Below, one piece after another: positions 41,516 to 49,358 of a DNA stretch of 56,803 nucleotides. The first letter of the stretch is position 1, and each line of letters starts with the position of its first letter. The notes under the pieces are model-generated. The model was not told the origin of the DNA and did no database searches. It saw only the letters and a program-made list of their open reading frames with translations. Source of the DNA: Cellulomonas sp. HZM (GTDB lineage Bacteria; Actinomycetota; Actinomycetes; Actinomycetales; Cellulomonadaceae); contig NZ_JEOE01000019.1 of assembly GCF_000708885.1 (NCBI RefSeq), positions 1 through 56,803 on the forward strand, read 5' to 3'. Position numbers and translations under genes: made by a program.

Positions 41516-42702
41516 GGGCGCACCGCCCGCGACGACGATCGGCGGCGACGGGCGGCGACGGCCCCCGCGACGACGAACCACAGCAGCGCGAGCGCCGCGA
41601 CGACGACGCCGATCGCGACCGGGGACACGCCCGGGCCGTGCGACTCCTGCGCGGCGTTGGCCGCGGCGGCCGCGGTCACGGGGTCCGCGATCGCCTGGAA
41701 CTCGACCTGCGCCTTCTTGCCCGACGCGGCGCCCGTCAGGGTGAACGCCTGGGTCCCGGGCCGCAGCGTCGCCGGGAGCTGCAGCACGCCCGCGACCTCG
41801 CCCTGCGCGCCCGCGGTCAGCGGTCCCACGGCCGCCTGGCCCCCGACGAGCGAGCCCACGACCTGCTCCCCCGGTGTGAACGCCTGCCCCGTGAAGCCGA
41901 TCACGCGGCCGACGACGACCGTGCGCTGGTCGACGCCCACGGTCGCGGGCGCGTCGCTCGTGACAGGCGTGCCCGTGGCGGCGCCGTCGGCCGTGGACTC
42001 GCCTGCGGGTGCCGTCGAGCCGCTCGTCGGCGACGTGGCCGATTCGGTCGTCGTGCCGTTCCCGGTCGTCGTGCCGTTACCGGTCGAGGAGCCGGAGGAG
42101 GTGCCCGACGAGCCCTTCGACCCCGTGGAGCCCGGCGAGGCGAACCGCACAGGCGTGAACGACTCGTTGCTCGCGTTGACCACGCCGTGTGCGCCGATCG
42201 TGATGACCCCGCAGGTCACCTCGCGGCAGTCGACGGTGCGCACCTTCCCGTCCCGGTCCGCCGCGCGGAACGTCGGTCCCGGCACGGTCAGGGTCGTCGA
42301 CCACGCCCCCGACGCCGACACCGTCCCGCCGTTGGCGGCGGACGCGGTGTCCGAGCCGGGGAACGCGACGAAGCGCTGGTAGCCGTGGTTCGACTTCTGC
42401 TCCGAGTCGGGGACGTACCGGTAGTCGGTCCCCGTCACGCCACCCTTGCTGGGGCGCCACGAGCCGCCCGAGGGGTCGTCGACCCAGCCGAAGAAGACGT
42501 AGATGCCGCCGAAGCCGCCCTTGACGGACTGGAAGCCCGAGCCGGAGACCTTGAACGTCGTCGGCCCGCTGCTGCTCGCCGTCGCGCCCGACGGACCGGT
42601 CACGCTCACGCGGCCCGCGGCCTGCGCGGGGGTCGCGAGAGGAAGGACGAGTGCGGCCGCCGCGAGGCTCGCGCCCAGCAGCGTCCGGACGGCGGGCCTC
42701 AT
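41512..42702 (-). CDS. Neocarzinostatin-like surface protein of the hmu operon
   Basis: A 396-residue exported, membrane-anchored protein: signal peptide ending AQA, an Ig-like domain at about 48-187 (FKVSGSGF, GGIYVFFGW, STTLTVPGPTF, VRTVDCREVTCGVITIGAHG), a Ser/Thr/Gly linker, a second beta domain (VVVGRVIGFTGQAF, SFRPGTQAFTLTG-type) and a C-terminal helix (VAIGVVVAALALLWFVVAG). The two cysteines in DCREVTC match the second disulfide pattern of neocarzinostatin apoproteins. Position between hmuV and htaA indicates a role in haem capture or relay; ligand unknown. Confidence 0.83.
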   Translation of the reverse strand: MRPAVRTLLGASLAAAALVLPLATPAQAAGRVSVTGPSGATASSSGPTTFKVSGSGFQSVKGGFGGIYVFFGWVDDPSGGSWRPSKGGVTGTDYRYVPDSEQKSNHGYQRFVAFPGSDTASAANGGTVSASGAWSTTLTVPGPTFRAADRDGKVRTVDCREVTCGVITIGAHGVVNASNESFTPVRFASPGSTGSKGSSGTSSGSSTGNGTTTGNGTTTESATSPTSGSTAPAGESTADGAATGTPVTSDAPATVGVDQRTVVVGRVIGFTGQAFTPGEQVVGSLVGGQAAVGPLTAGAQGEVAGVLQLPATLRPGTQAFTLTGAASGKKAQVEFQAIADPVTAAAAANAAQESHGPGVSPVAIGVVVAALALLWFVVAGAVAARRRRSSSRAVRP

Positions 42703-43529
42703 CGGTTCTCCTCCGTGGTGGTCGGCGGGGTGGTGCGCGGGGTGTGCGGTTCGGGCTGCGACCGCACCGGCAGGACGACGAGCTCGTCGGTCCCGTGCCG
42801 GCGGGTCACCTCGATCGGGTGGCGGTACACGTCGCTCAGCAGGTCGGCGGTCAGCACGTCGTGCGGGGAGCCGTCGCCGCGCACGCGGCCCTCGTCGAGC
42901 ACGACGACCCGGTCCGCGTAGGCGGCGGCGAGCGTGAGGTCGTGCAGCACGACGACGACGCTCGCACCGACCCGCGCGCGCGAGCGCGCCTCGGTCAGCA
43001 GCGCCTCCTGGTGGCGCACGTCGAGCGCGGCGGTCGGCTCGTCGAGCAGCAGGACCCCGGGCTCCTGCGCGAGCGTCCGCGCGAACGAGGTCCGCGCCTT
43101 CTCGCCGCCGGACAGCGTGGGGTACCTCCGCGCCGCGAGGTGCGCGACGTCGGCGGTCGCGGCCGCGAGCGCGACCACGGCGTCGTCGTCGTCCTCGCGC
43201 TGCGTGCCGCGCCAGGGCGCGCGGCCCATGCGGATGACGTCGTCGACCTCGAACGGGAACGAGAGGCGGTTCTCCTGCAGCAGGACGGCGCGCCGACGCG
43301 CGAGCTCGTCGAGCCGCATCGCCGCGACGGCGACGCCGTCGAGCTCGACCGTGCCCGCCGTCGGTGCGGTGTCCCCCGCGAGCACCGCGAGCAACGTCGA
43401 CTTGCCTGCGCCGTTGGGCCCGACGAGCGCGACGAGCTCGCCCGCCGCGACGTCGACGTCGACGCCGTCGAGCACGACGACCGGACCGAACGCGACGCGC
43501 ACGCCGCGCGCACGCAGCACCGCGCTCAT
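42699..43529 (-). CDS. hmuV: Haem ABC transporter ATP-binding protein
   Basis: A 276-residue ATPase. Walker A is LVGPNGAGKSTLL, the signature YPTLSGGEKARTSFAR, Walker B GVLLLDEPTAALD and the switch histidine VLHDLTLA. It drives haem import through HmuU. The start overlaps the hmuU stop, and its own end overlaps the start of the neocarzinostatin-like gene, so synthesis is coupled along the operon. Confidence 0.93.
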   Translation of the reverse strand: MSAVLRARGVRVAFGPVVVLDGVDVDVAAGELVALVGPNGAGKSTLLAVLAGDTAPTAGTVELDGVAVAAMRLDELARRRAVLLQENRLSFPFEVDDVIRMGRAPWRGTQREDDDDAVVALAAATADVAHLAARRYPTLSGGEKARTSFARTLAQEPGVLLLDEPTAALDVRHQEALLTEARSRARVGASVVVVLHDLTLAAAYADRVVVLDEGRVRGDGSPHDVLTADLLSDVYRHPIEVTRRHGTDELVVLPVRSQPEPHTPRTTPPTTTEENR

Positions 43530-44614
43530 GCCCAGCCTCCCGCGCTGCGACGCGTGCGCCGGATCAGCCAGAAGAAGAAGGGCCCGCCCACGAGCGCGGT
43601 GAGCATCCCGATCGGCAGGTCGGCGTACGGCACGGCGGTGCGCGCGACGAGGTCCGCGCCGAGCAGCAGCACCGCACCGCCGAGCGCGGACGCCGGCACG
43701 AGCACGCGGTGGCCGGGCCCGACGGCCATGCGCACGAGGTGCGGCACGACGAGGCCCACGAACGCGATGACGCCGCAGAACGCGACCGCCGCGGCGGTCA
43801 GCAGCGCGACCAGCACGATGCACACCAGGCGCAGCCGCTCGACGTCCACGCCGAGGTGCCGCGCAGAGCGCTCGCCGAGCGCGAGCAGGTCGAGCCTGCG
43901 GGCGGTGGTCATGGCGCCGACGATGCCGACGAGCACGAGCGGCGCGACGACGGCGACGTACGGCCAGCGCGTGCCGTTGAGCGACCCGAGCTGCCAGAAC
44001 ACGATCTGCTCGCGCGCCTGGGTGTCGCCGAGGAACGTCAGCAGCGCGAGTGCGGCGCCGGCCACGGCGTTGACCGCGACGCCGGTGAGGACGAGCGTGA
44101 CGACCTCGGTGCGGCCGTTCTCCCGCGCGGTCGCGTACACGAGCAGCGTGGTGAGCAGGCCCCCGACGAACGCGAGCAGCGCGACGGTCCAGGACCCCAC
44201 GAACGTCCAGCCCAGCACGATGACGAGGCACGCCCCGACCGCGGCACCCGAGCTCACGCCGACGACGCCCGGCTCGGCGAGCGGGTTGCCGAACACGCCC
44301 TGCATGAGCGCACCCCCGGTGGCCAGCGCGGCCCCGACGAGCATCGCCATGACGACGCGCGGGAACCGGATGGTCCACAGCGCGGCGTCGCCGTTGGGGT
44401 GGCTCGGCACGGGGCCGATGTCGAGGCCCAGGTGGTGCAGGACCGAGCCGACCACCTCGGCGGGGGGCACGTCGAGCTGGCCCGCTCCCGCGGAGACGAT
44501 CGCGAGCACGACGAGCGCGACGACCAGGCCACCGAACAGGTAGGGCACCCGTGAGCGCCTGCGCGCGGTCGTCGACGGCGGCGCCATCCGAGGCCGCGCG
44601 GCCGTGACCGTCAC
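43526..44614 (-). CDS. hmuU: Haem ABC transporter permease
   Basis: A 362-residue BtuC/FecCD-type permease with about nine to ten membrane segments. Conserved loops include RFPRVVMAMLVGAALATGGA, MQGVFGNPLAEPGVVGVSSG, WQLGSLNGTRW and GVIAFVGLVVPHLVRM. The start GTG 44614 overlaps the hmuT stop. Haem as substrate is inferred from the HtaA-type genes in the same operon; a siderophore could not be excluded from this gene alone. Confidence 0.93.
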   Translation of the reverse strand: MTVTAARPRMAPPSTTARRRSRVPYLFGGLVVALVVLAIVSAGAGQLDVPPAEVVGSVLHHLGLDIGPVPSHPNGDAALWTIRFPRVVMAMLVGAALATGGALMQGVFGNPLAEPGVVGVSSGAAVGACLVIVLGWTFVGSWTVALLAFVGGLLTTLLVYATARENGRTEVVTLVLTGVAVNAVAGAALALLTFLGDTQAREQIVFWQLGSLNGTRWPYVAVVAPLVLVGIVGAMTTARRLDLLALGERSARHLGVDVERLRLVCIVLVALLTAAAVAFCGVIAFVGLVVPHLVRMAVGPGHRVLVPASALGGAVLLLGADLVARTAVPYADLPIGMLTALVGGPFFFWLIRRTRRSAGGWA

Positions 44615-45720
44615 GCGTGCGTCCCGGGTGCGTAGAGCGCGACCGCGAGCGCGTCGAGCACGTCGGCGGTGGTCGGCCCGAACGAGAGGATCTCGGTGTC
44701 GTCCATGTCGACGATGCGGCGCTTCTCCCCCGCGGGGGTCTGCGCGACCGCGGGCAACCGCTCGAGCAGCCCGTCGACGCCACCGACCGACTCCAGACCG
44801 TGCGTCATCACGAGCACCACGTCCGGCGCGGCCTTGACCATCGCCTCGTCGTTGATCGGCTTCATGCCGTCCCAGCCGATCTGGGACGCGACGTCCACGG
44901 CACCGAGCGCGTCGATGAGCGAGTCGGCGCCGGACTCCTTGCCGAACAGGTAGTAGACGCCGGCCTGGCCTCGCACGTAGAGGAACATGACGCGCAGCCG
45001 GTCGGACTTCTCCTGCGGTGCGATCTTCGCGATCTGCGCGACCTTGGCCGCGATGTCGTCATGCGTGCGCTGCGCGAGCTTCTCGCCCACGTCGTGCACG
45101 CCCAGCGCGTCGGCCACGGCCTGGACGAGCTTCCCGGCCGAGTCCACGTCGCGGTGCGGGTCCACGACGACCACGGGTATCCCGGCGTCGCGCATCTGCA
45201 GGACGACGTCCCACGGGCCGAGGCTCGTGTCGGTGATGATCACGGTCGGCGCGAGCTCGAGGATCGCCTCGCCGTCGAGCTCGTGGCCATTGGCGGTGAC
45301 GAGCGGCTTGTCCTTGATCTCGGCGAAGGCCGACGAGGTGTCGCGCCCGACGACGTGGTCGCCGAGGCCCAGCTCGTAGACGATGCGCGACGTCGAGCCG
45401 TAGATGTCGAGCGCGAGGACACGGCTGGTGTCGGTGACGGTGACCGACGTGCCCTGGGCGTCGGTCACGGTGGCGGGCAGCGTCGCGTGCGGGTCGTCGG
45501 CCACGGGATGCAGTGCGGCGTCGGCGAGCACCGCGGTGCTCGGGCCGGTGGCGGCCTTGGGGTCGGGGACCGGCGTCACGTCCGCGAGCAGCGCGCCGCC
45601 CGACGCGGCGCCGTCCCCGCTCGCCGCGGCGCCCCCACCGCACGCGGCGAGCGAGGCCGCGACCAGCGCCACGGTCAGCGCGGACGCGAGGGCTCGGACG
45701 GCGCGGGCGGGCACGCTCAT
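44611..45720 (-). CDS. hmuT: Haem ABC transporter substrate-binding lipoprotein
   Basis: A 369-residue lipoprotein with lipobox LAAC (Cys27). The binding-protein fold has RVLALDIYGSTSRIVYELGL, VVGRDTSSAFAEI, LAPTVIITDTSLGPWDVVLQ and PAGEKRRIVDMDDTEILSFG. This is the HmuT type (family of class III binding proteins). It delivers haem from surface HtaA proteins to HmuUV. GGAGG lies 10 bases before the ATG, and an iron box lies 60-78 bases upstream. Confidence 0.93.
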   Translation of the reverse strand: MSVPARAVRALASALTVALVAASLAACGGGAAASGDGAASGGALLADVTPVPDPKAATGPSTAVLADAALHPVADDPHATLPATVTDAQGTSVTVTDTSRVLALDIYGSTSRIVYELGLGDHVVGRDTSSAFAEIKDKPLVTANGHELDGEAILELAPTVIITDTSLGPWDVVLQMRDAGIPVVVVDPHRDVDSAGKLVQAVADALGVHDVGEKLAQRTHDDIAAKVAQIAKIAPQEKSDRLRVMFLYVRGQAGVYYLFGKESGADSLIDALGAVDVASQIGWDGMKPINDEAMVKAAPDVVLVMTHGLESVGGVDGLLERLPAVAQTPAGEKRRIVDMDDTEILSFGPTTADVLDALAVALYAPGTHA

Positions 45721-45779
45721 GCGGGGACGACCTCCACGGGGGACACGGATGATCCGGTGCTCGAGGCACCCACCCCGGC

Positions 45780-45798
45780 GAAGGTGATCCTAACCTAA
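45780..45798 (-). promoter_or_regulatory. Iron box upstream of hmuT
   Basis: On the minus strand TTAGGTTAGGATCACCTTC matches the DtxR/IdeR/DmdR consensus at 15 of 19 positions with a perfect left half. A nearby imperfect palindrome TAGGCAACGCTTGCTTA and a third AGGTTAGG half-site (around 45800-45817) may extend the binding region. It should repress hmuT-U-V and the two surface genes when iron is plentiful. Confidence 0.72.
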
Positions 45799-45870
45799 GC
45801 AAGCGTTGCCTAACCTCGCCGTCTGGATGGCAGGACGGGCCTGCACGGACCTGTACGCCCCCGGGCACAC

Positions 45871-45909
45871 CGCGAGGGGCGGCCCGGATGACCCGGACCG
45901 CCCCTCGCG
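45871..45909. terminator. Hairpin terminator after the 1066-residue gene
   Basis: CGCGAGGGGCGG (45871-45882) and CCGCCCCTCGCG (45898-45909) pair perfectly over 12 bases around a 15-base loop. It lies 12 bases beyond the stop of the large Ig-repeat gene on the minus strand and separates it from the hmu operon. Confidence 0.75.
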
Positions 45910-45921
45910 TGCTGGGTGCGA

Positions 45922-48900
45922 TCAGCTCAGCGTGAGCGTGCGCGCCTTCGACGTCGACGACTTCACGTTCGCCGAGCCGAGGTACTTCACCTTGACGGCG
46001 TACTTGCCGTGGACGACGCGCGGCAGGGTCACGGTGGCCTTGCCGTTCTTGACCTTCGCCGTGGTGACGATGGTCTTCGCGCCCTTCGCGGCCGGGTCCA
46101 CGACCAGCTGGACCTTGCCCGTGGCCTTGACGCCCGCGACGGACACCTTGACCTTGACGGTGCGCTTCGAGCCGAGCGTGAAGGACGTCTTCGACGTCGC
46201 CTTGGCGACGACGAGCGACTTCGCGACGGCCGAGGACGACACGATCGAGCTGCCCGAGTAGCGCAGCTTCACCTTGTGCGTGCCCGCCGTGAGCGACTTC
46301 GGCAGCGCGAGCGTCGCCTTGCCGTGCGAGAGCGTCTTCTTCGCGAGCGTCTTCGAACCCTCGACGACCGACACCGTGCCGGTCGCTGCGCCGGCGGCCC
46401 CCGCGATCGACACCTTGACCGTCGCGGCCTTGCCGTAGTGAGCCTTGGACCACGAGATCGAGAGCGCCGGGGCGGACTTCACCACGTAGTCGGTCACCGT
46501 GACGGAGCTCGCGCCGGTGGTGCGGTCACCGGAGTACGAGACCGTCAGCGGGTGGCCGCCCACCGGGATCGACCGCGAGAGCGGGACGAGGGCGCCGCCG
46601 TCCTGGATCTTCGCGGTACCGACCACCGTCGAGCCCGACCGGACCGTGACGGTGCCGGTCGCGTTCGCCGGGAACACGAGCACGGGCAGAGCACCCGTGG
46701 TGCCCGCGTACTGCTCGACGTCCCCCGACAGCAGGTAGGACGTCGCGAGCGGGACGCCCACGCCGAGCTCCGCCGAGGCGGGCGCCACGTCGGCGTCGCC
46801 GGAGTACGAGACCGTCAGGGTGTGGTCGCCGACCGCGAGGTCCGCGGGGATCGACACCTTGGCGGCACCGTTCACCAGCGAGGTCGCGGCCGAGTGCCAC
46901 GCGCCCTCGGAGACGGTCACCTTGCCCGTGGGCACGTTGCTCAGCAGCGCACCGGAGTCGGAACGAGCCGAGACCTTCACGGCCACCGTGCCGGCCTGGC
47001 CGTAGGCGCCCTTGGTGACCGTCGCCGCGATCGACGCGGGGTAGGCCGCGTGGAACGGGTAGGTCTTGCCCGCGACGGTCAGCGAGGTGATCGTCGAGTC
47101 GCCCTTCACGCCCGAACCGAGCGAGTAGCCGACCGAGAGGACCTGCGCACGCGGGTTCGCCGCGAGGTAGTCCGCGAGCGTGCCGAGCGAGGCGTAGCCA
47201 CCGCCGTTGGACACCCCGAAGTAGTCCTTGTTGGTCCACCACATGCCGTGGCCGTAGAGGTCGCCCTCGTTGACCAGGTAGCCGTCCCAGGTGCCGTTGC
47301 CGTCACGGTCGATGCCGAGCTGCAGGCCCGGCAGGCCGCCGGTGTGGCCGTCGGCGAACGTGATGGCGGGCGCGCCGATCTGCGCGAGCGGGACGGGCTG
47401 CGCGAAGACGTGGTACGCCGCCGCCTTCGACTCGCTGCTCGCGTCGTCGGTCCACACGTGGACGCCCGACGTGGTCAGCACGTTGTGGCCCTTGCTCCGG
47501 GTGTCGGACAGGTCCTGGAAGAAGCTCAGCGACGTCACGGCGGGCTGCACGACCGCGGGGGTCGCCGGGACGGTCGCCGCCGAGCGGTCCGAGACGCCGT
47601 AGCGGATGTCCGAGACCAGGAAGCCCTGACCCTCGTTGGCGGCCACCGCGGGCTGCTGGCCCCACCCGTCGCCGTCGACCGGCACGCTCGGAGAGGCGCG
47701 GAACAGCAGCGAGTCGATGGTGCCGAGCGGGCCGCCCGCGTCCTTGGCGTACTTCTCGTACGTCCCGACGCGGCCGACGAACGTGCCGTCGACGGTGACG
47801 TCGGCGACGTCCTGCCCGTTCGTCACGAAGTGCTCGGCGATCGAGACCGTGTGCGGCACCGTCGCGTCGACGGCGGCGAGCGTCTTGCTCGTCCAACCCG
47901 ACGTGTCGTTGGTGTCGCCGTTGGGCTTGGCCCAGATGGCGCCGATCTCGAGCTTGCCCGAGGCCGGGTTGTGCCACAGCGTGAACGAGCCGCCCGTGCG
48001 CGAGCCGCTGCCGTTGTCGGGCGCGACCTCGACCTTGAGGCCCGGCTGGAAGCCGCCGGTCGCCGAGGCGACCGTGAACGAGGCGTCGAACTGGTCGTGC
48101 GTCGCACCCGAGCCCTGCTCGCCCGCCGACTGCGCGAGCTGCGGGGTGACCAGCTGGGTGATGACGCCGCTCGTCGTGGCGTTGGAGATCCGCAGCGCGC
48201 CCTCGCGTGCGGCGGCGTCGACGCCGCTGTTCGTCGCGTACGTCCAGCCGTGCTGGTTGAGGTCGGCGAACTGGTCGTAGTCGCGCACGTTGAGCAGCGC
48301 CGAGGTCGCGGTGACCTTCTGCGCGGGCTCCACCACGAGGGCGGAGTCGCTGATCTCGTAGCTCCAGTCGTCGCCCGGGTCACCCAGGCCGGCGCGGATG
48401 AACGGCACGACGCGCGTGGTGCCCTCGGCGAACGCGCCGCTCCACCCGAGCTTCGGGGTCTGGCCGTTCTGGAAGTGCGTGACGACGCGACCGCGCGCGT
48501 CGAGCGCGACCAGGCGAGCCGCCCACGTCCCGTCACCCTTCACGGTGACGCTGTAGCGGAACGACGAGCCGGGGGCGACGGCCGACTGGTCGGCGTCGTC
48601 GAACGGCAGGCCGCACTGGTAGCCGGCGCCCTGGCCGAACAGGAACGAGTCGCCGGGGCCGAAGAACTGGTCGTTCGCGCACATGCCCGTGCCACGGTTC
48701 GAGTTGTCCTGCGCCCAGATGATCGCGTCGCCCAGGTGCTGCTCACCGATGAGCGAGCCGCGCGTCGGGGTCAGACCGTTCGTGAGGTCGCTCGCGAAGC
48801 CGACGCCGAACAGGTTGCCCTGGCTGGTCCAGTCGGAGGCCCACTCGTCCTCCGTGATCGTCGTCGTGAACGTCGCGGTGCGGTCCGCGCCGAGCGCCGC

Positions 48901-49122
48901 GAGGTCGATGCCTCGGTTCGCCTCGTAGCGGAGCGCCGAGCCCGCCGAAGTGTCCGCCTGCGGTCCGCTGAAGGTGCCGTCGTACGACGGCAGCGTGGTC
49001 GTGCCGGTCGTCGAGCCGGCCGGCGCGTCCGCCGCGAGTGCCGGCAGCGCCGACAGGGTCGTCACGCCGAGCGCGACGACCAGTGAGCCGGCGACCGCTG
49101 TCGCCCTGCGCTGATTCCTCAT
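45922..49122 (-). CDS. Large secreted Ig-like repeat protein, function unknown
   Basis: A 1066-residue exported protein (signal peptide AVAGSLVVALGVTTLSALPA, cleavage near ALA-AD). The first half is two beta-rich lectin-like regions (GSALRYEANRGIDLAALG; FTLWHNPASGKLEIGAIWAK). A middle domain reads GLQLGIDRDGNGTWDGYLVN, WWTNKDYFGVS and VLSVGYSLGSGVKGD, a pattern seen in actinobacterial surface proteins. Four Big_3-type Ig repeats (LTVSYSGDADVAPASAEL and similar) form the last 350 residues. There is no LPXTG or membrane anchor. It is upstream of hmuT but has its own terminator, so linkage to haem uptake is by location only. Confidence 0.85.
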   Translation of the reverse strand: MRNQRRATAVAGSLVVALGVTTLSALPALAADAPAGSTTGTTTLPSYDGTFSGPQADTSAGSALRYEANRGIDLAALGADRTATFTTTITEDEWASDWTSQGNLFGVGFASDLTNGLTPTRGSLIGEQHLGDAIIWAQDNSNRGTGMCANDQFFGPGDSFLFGQGAGYQCGLPFDDADQSAVAPGSSFRYSVTVKGDGTWAARLVALDARGRVVTHFQNGQTPKLGWSGAFAEGTTRVVPFIRAGLGDPGDDWSYEISDSALVVEPAQKVTATSALLNVRDYDQFADLNQHGWTYATNSGVDAAAREGALRISNATTSGVITQLVTPQLAQSAGEQGSGATHDQFDASFTVASATGGFQPGLKVEVAPDNGSGSRTGGSFTLWHNPASGKLEIGAIWAKPNGDTNDTSGWTSKTLAAVDATVPHTVSIAEHFVTNGQDVADVTVDGTFVGRVGTYEKYAKDAGGPLGTIDSLLFRASPSVPVDGDGWGQQPAVAANEGQGFLVSDIRYGVSDRSAATVPATPAVVQPAVTSLSFFQDLSDTRSKGHNVLTTSGVHVWTDDASSESKAAAYHVFAQPVPLAQIGAPAITFADGHTGGLPGLQLGIDRDGNGTWDGYLVNEGDLYGHGMWWTNKDYFGVSNGGGYASLGTLADYLAANPRAQVLSVGYSLGSGVKGDSTITSLTVAGKTYPFHAAYPASIAATVTKGAYGQAGTVAVKVSARSDSGALLSNVPTGKVTVSEGAWHSAATSLVNGAAKVSIPADLAVGDHTLTVSYSGDADVAPASAELGVGVPLATSYLLSGDVEQYAGTTGALPVLVFPANATGTVTVRSGSTVVGTAKIQDGGALVPLSRSIPVGGHPLTVSYSGDRTTGASSVTVTDYVVKSAPALSISWSKAHYGKAATVKVSIAGAAGAATGTVSVVEGSKTLAKKTLSHGKATLALPKSLTAGTHKVKLRYSGSSIVSSSAVAKSLVVAKATSKTSFTLGSKRTVKVKVSVAGVKATGKVQLVVDPAAKGAKTIVTTAKVKNGKATVTLPRVVHGKYAVKVKYLGSANVKSSTSKARTLTLS

Positions 49123-49358
49123 CGATGTCCTGTTCCCCTAGGACCCGCCCTCGATGGCGGGTTGCCGCAGGCGAACGTAGGGGCCGCCCCTGACACGGCG
49201 GCACCCTGACCAGGGCGAACAGTCCGGTTCCACCGAAAGGTCGAGGACGGCCCAGCGGGTGAAAAAAGCCGACGGACGGGACGGCGGGGGACGCCACCGG
49301 ACGATCCGCCGGGGTGCGAGCACCCCGATCTGGATACGCCGTCCGGGTGGTCGGCGGC
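49123..49358. other. Gap between lysA and the Ig-repeat gene
   Basis: No coding frame is supported in these 236 bases. CCCTGACCAGGG (49204-49215) is a 12-base inverted repeat with a two-base centre that could be an operator for the Ig-repeat gene. CAGGACATCG directly before its ATG is a weak ribosome site. This gap marks the left-hand boundary of the inserted island on the lysA side; I see no integrase site or direct repeat. Confidence 0.4.

Noticed and set aside
45800..45817. A second full iron box next to the hmuT operator
   Set aside because: Only the AGGTTAGG half matches; the other half differs at most positions, so it is noted as a half-site.
45916..49086. Long open frame (1056 codons) on the plus strand opposite the Ig-repeat gene
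   Set aside because: It is the antisense shadow of a GC3-biased gene; the residues are Arg/Val/Asp-rich without domains, and the minus-strand frame has a signal peptide and recognisable repeats.
49204..49215. CCCTGACCAGGG inverted repeat as an iron or other named operator
   Set aside because: It does not match the iron box or any operator consensus I know; mentioned only as a possible site.
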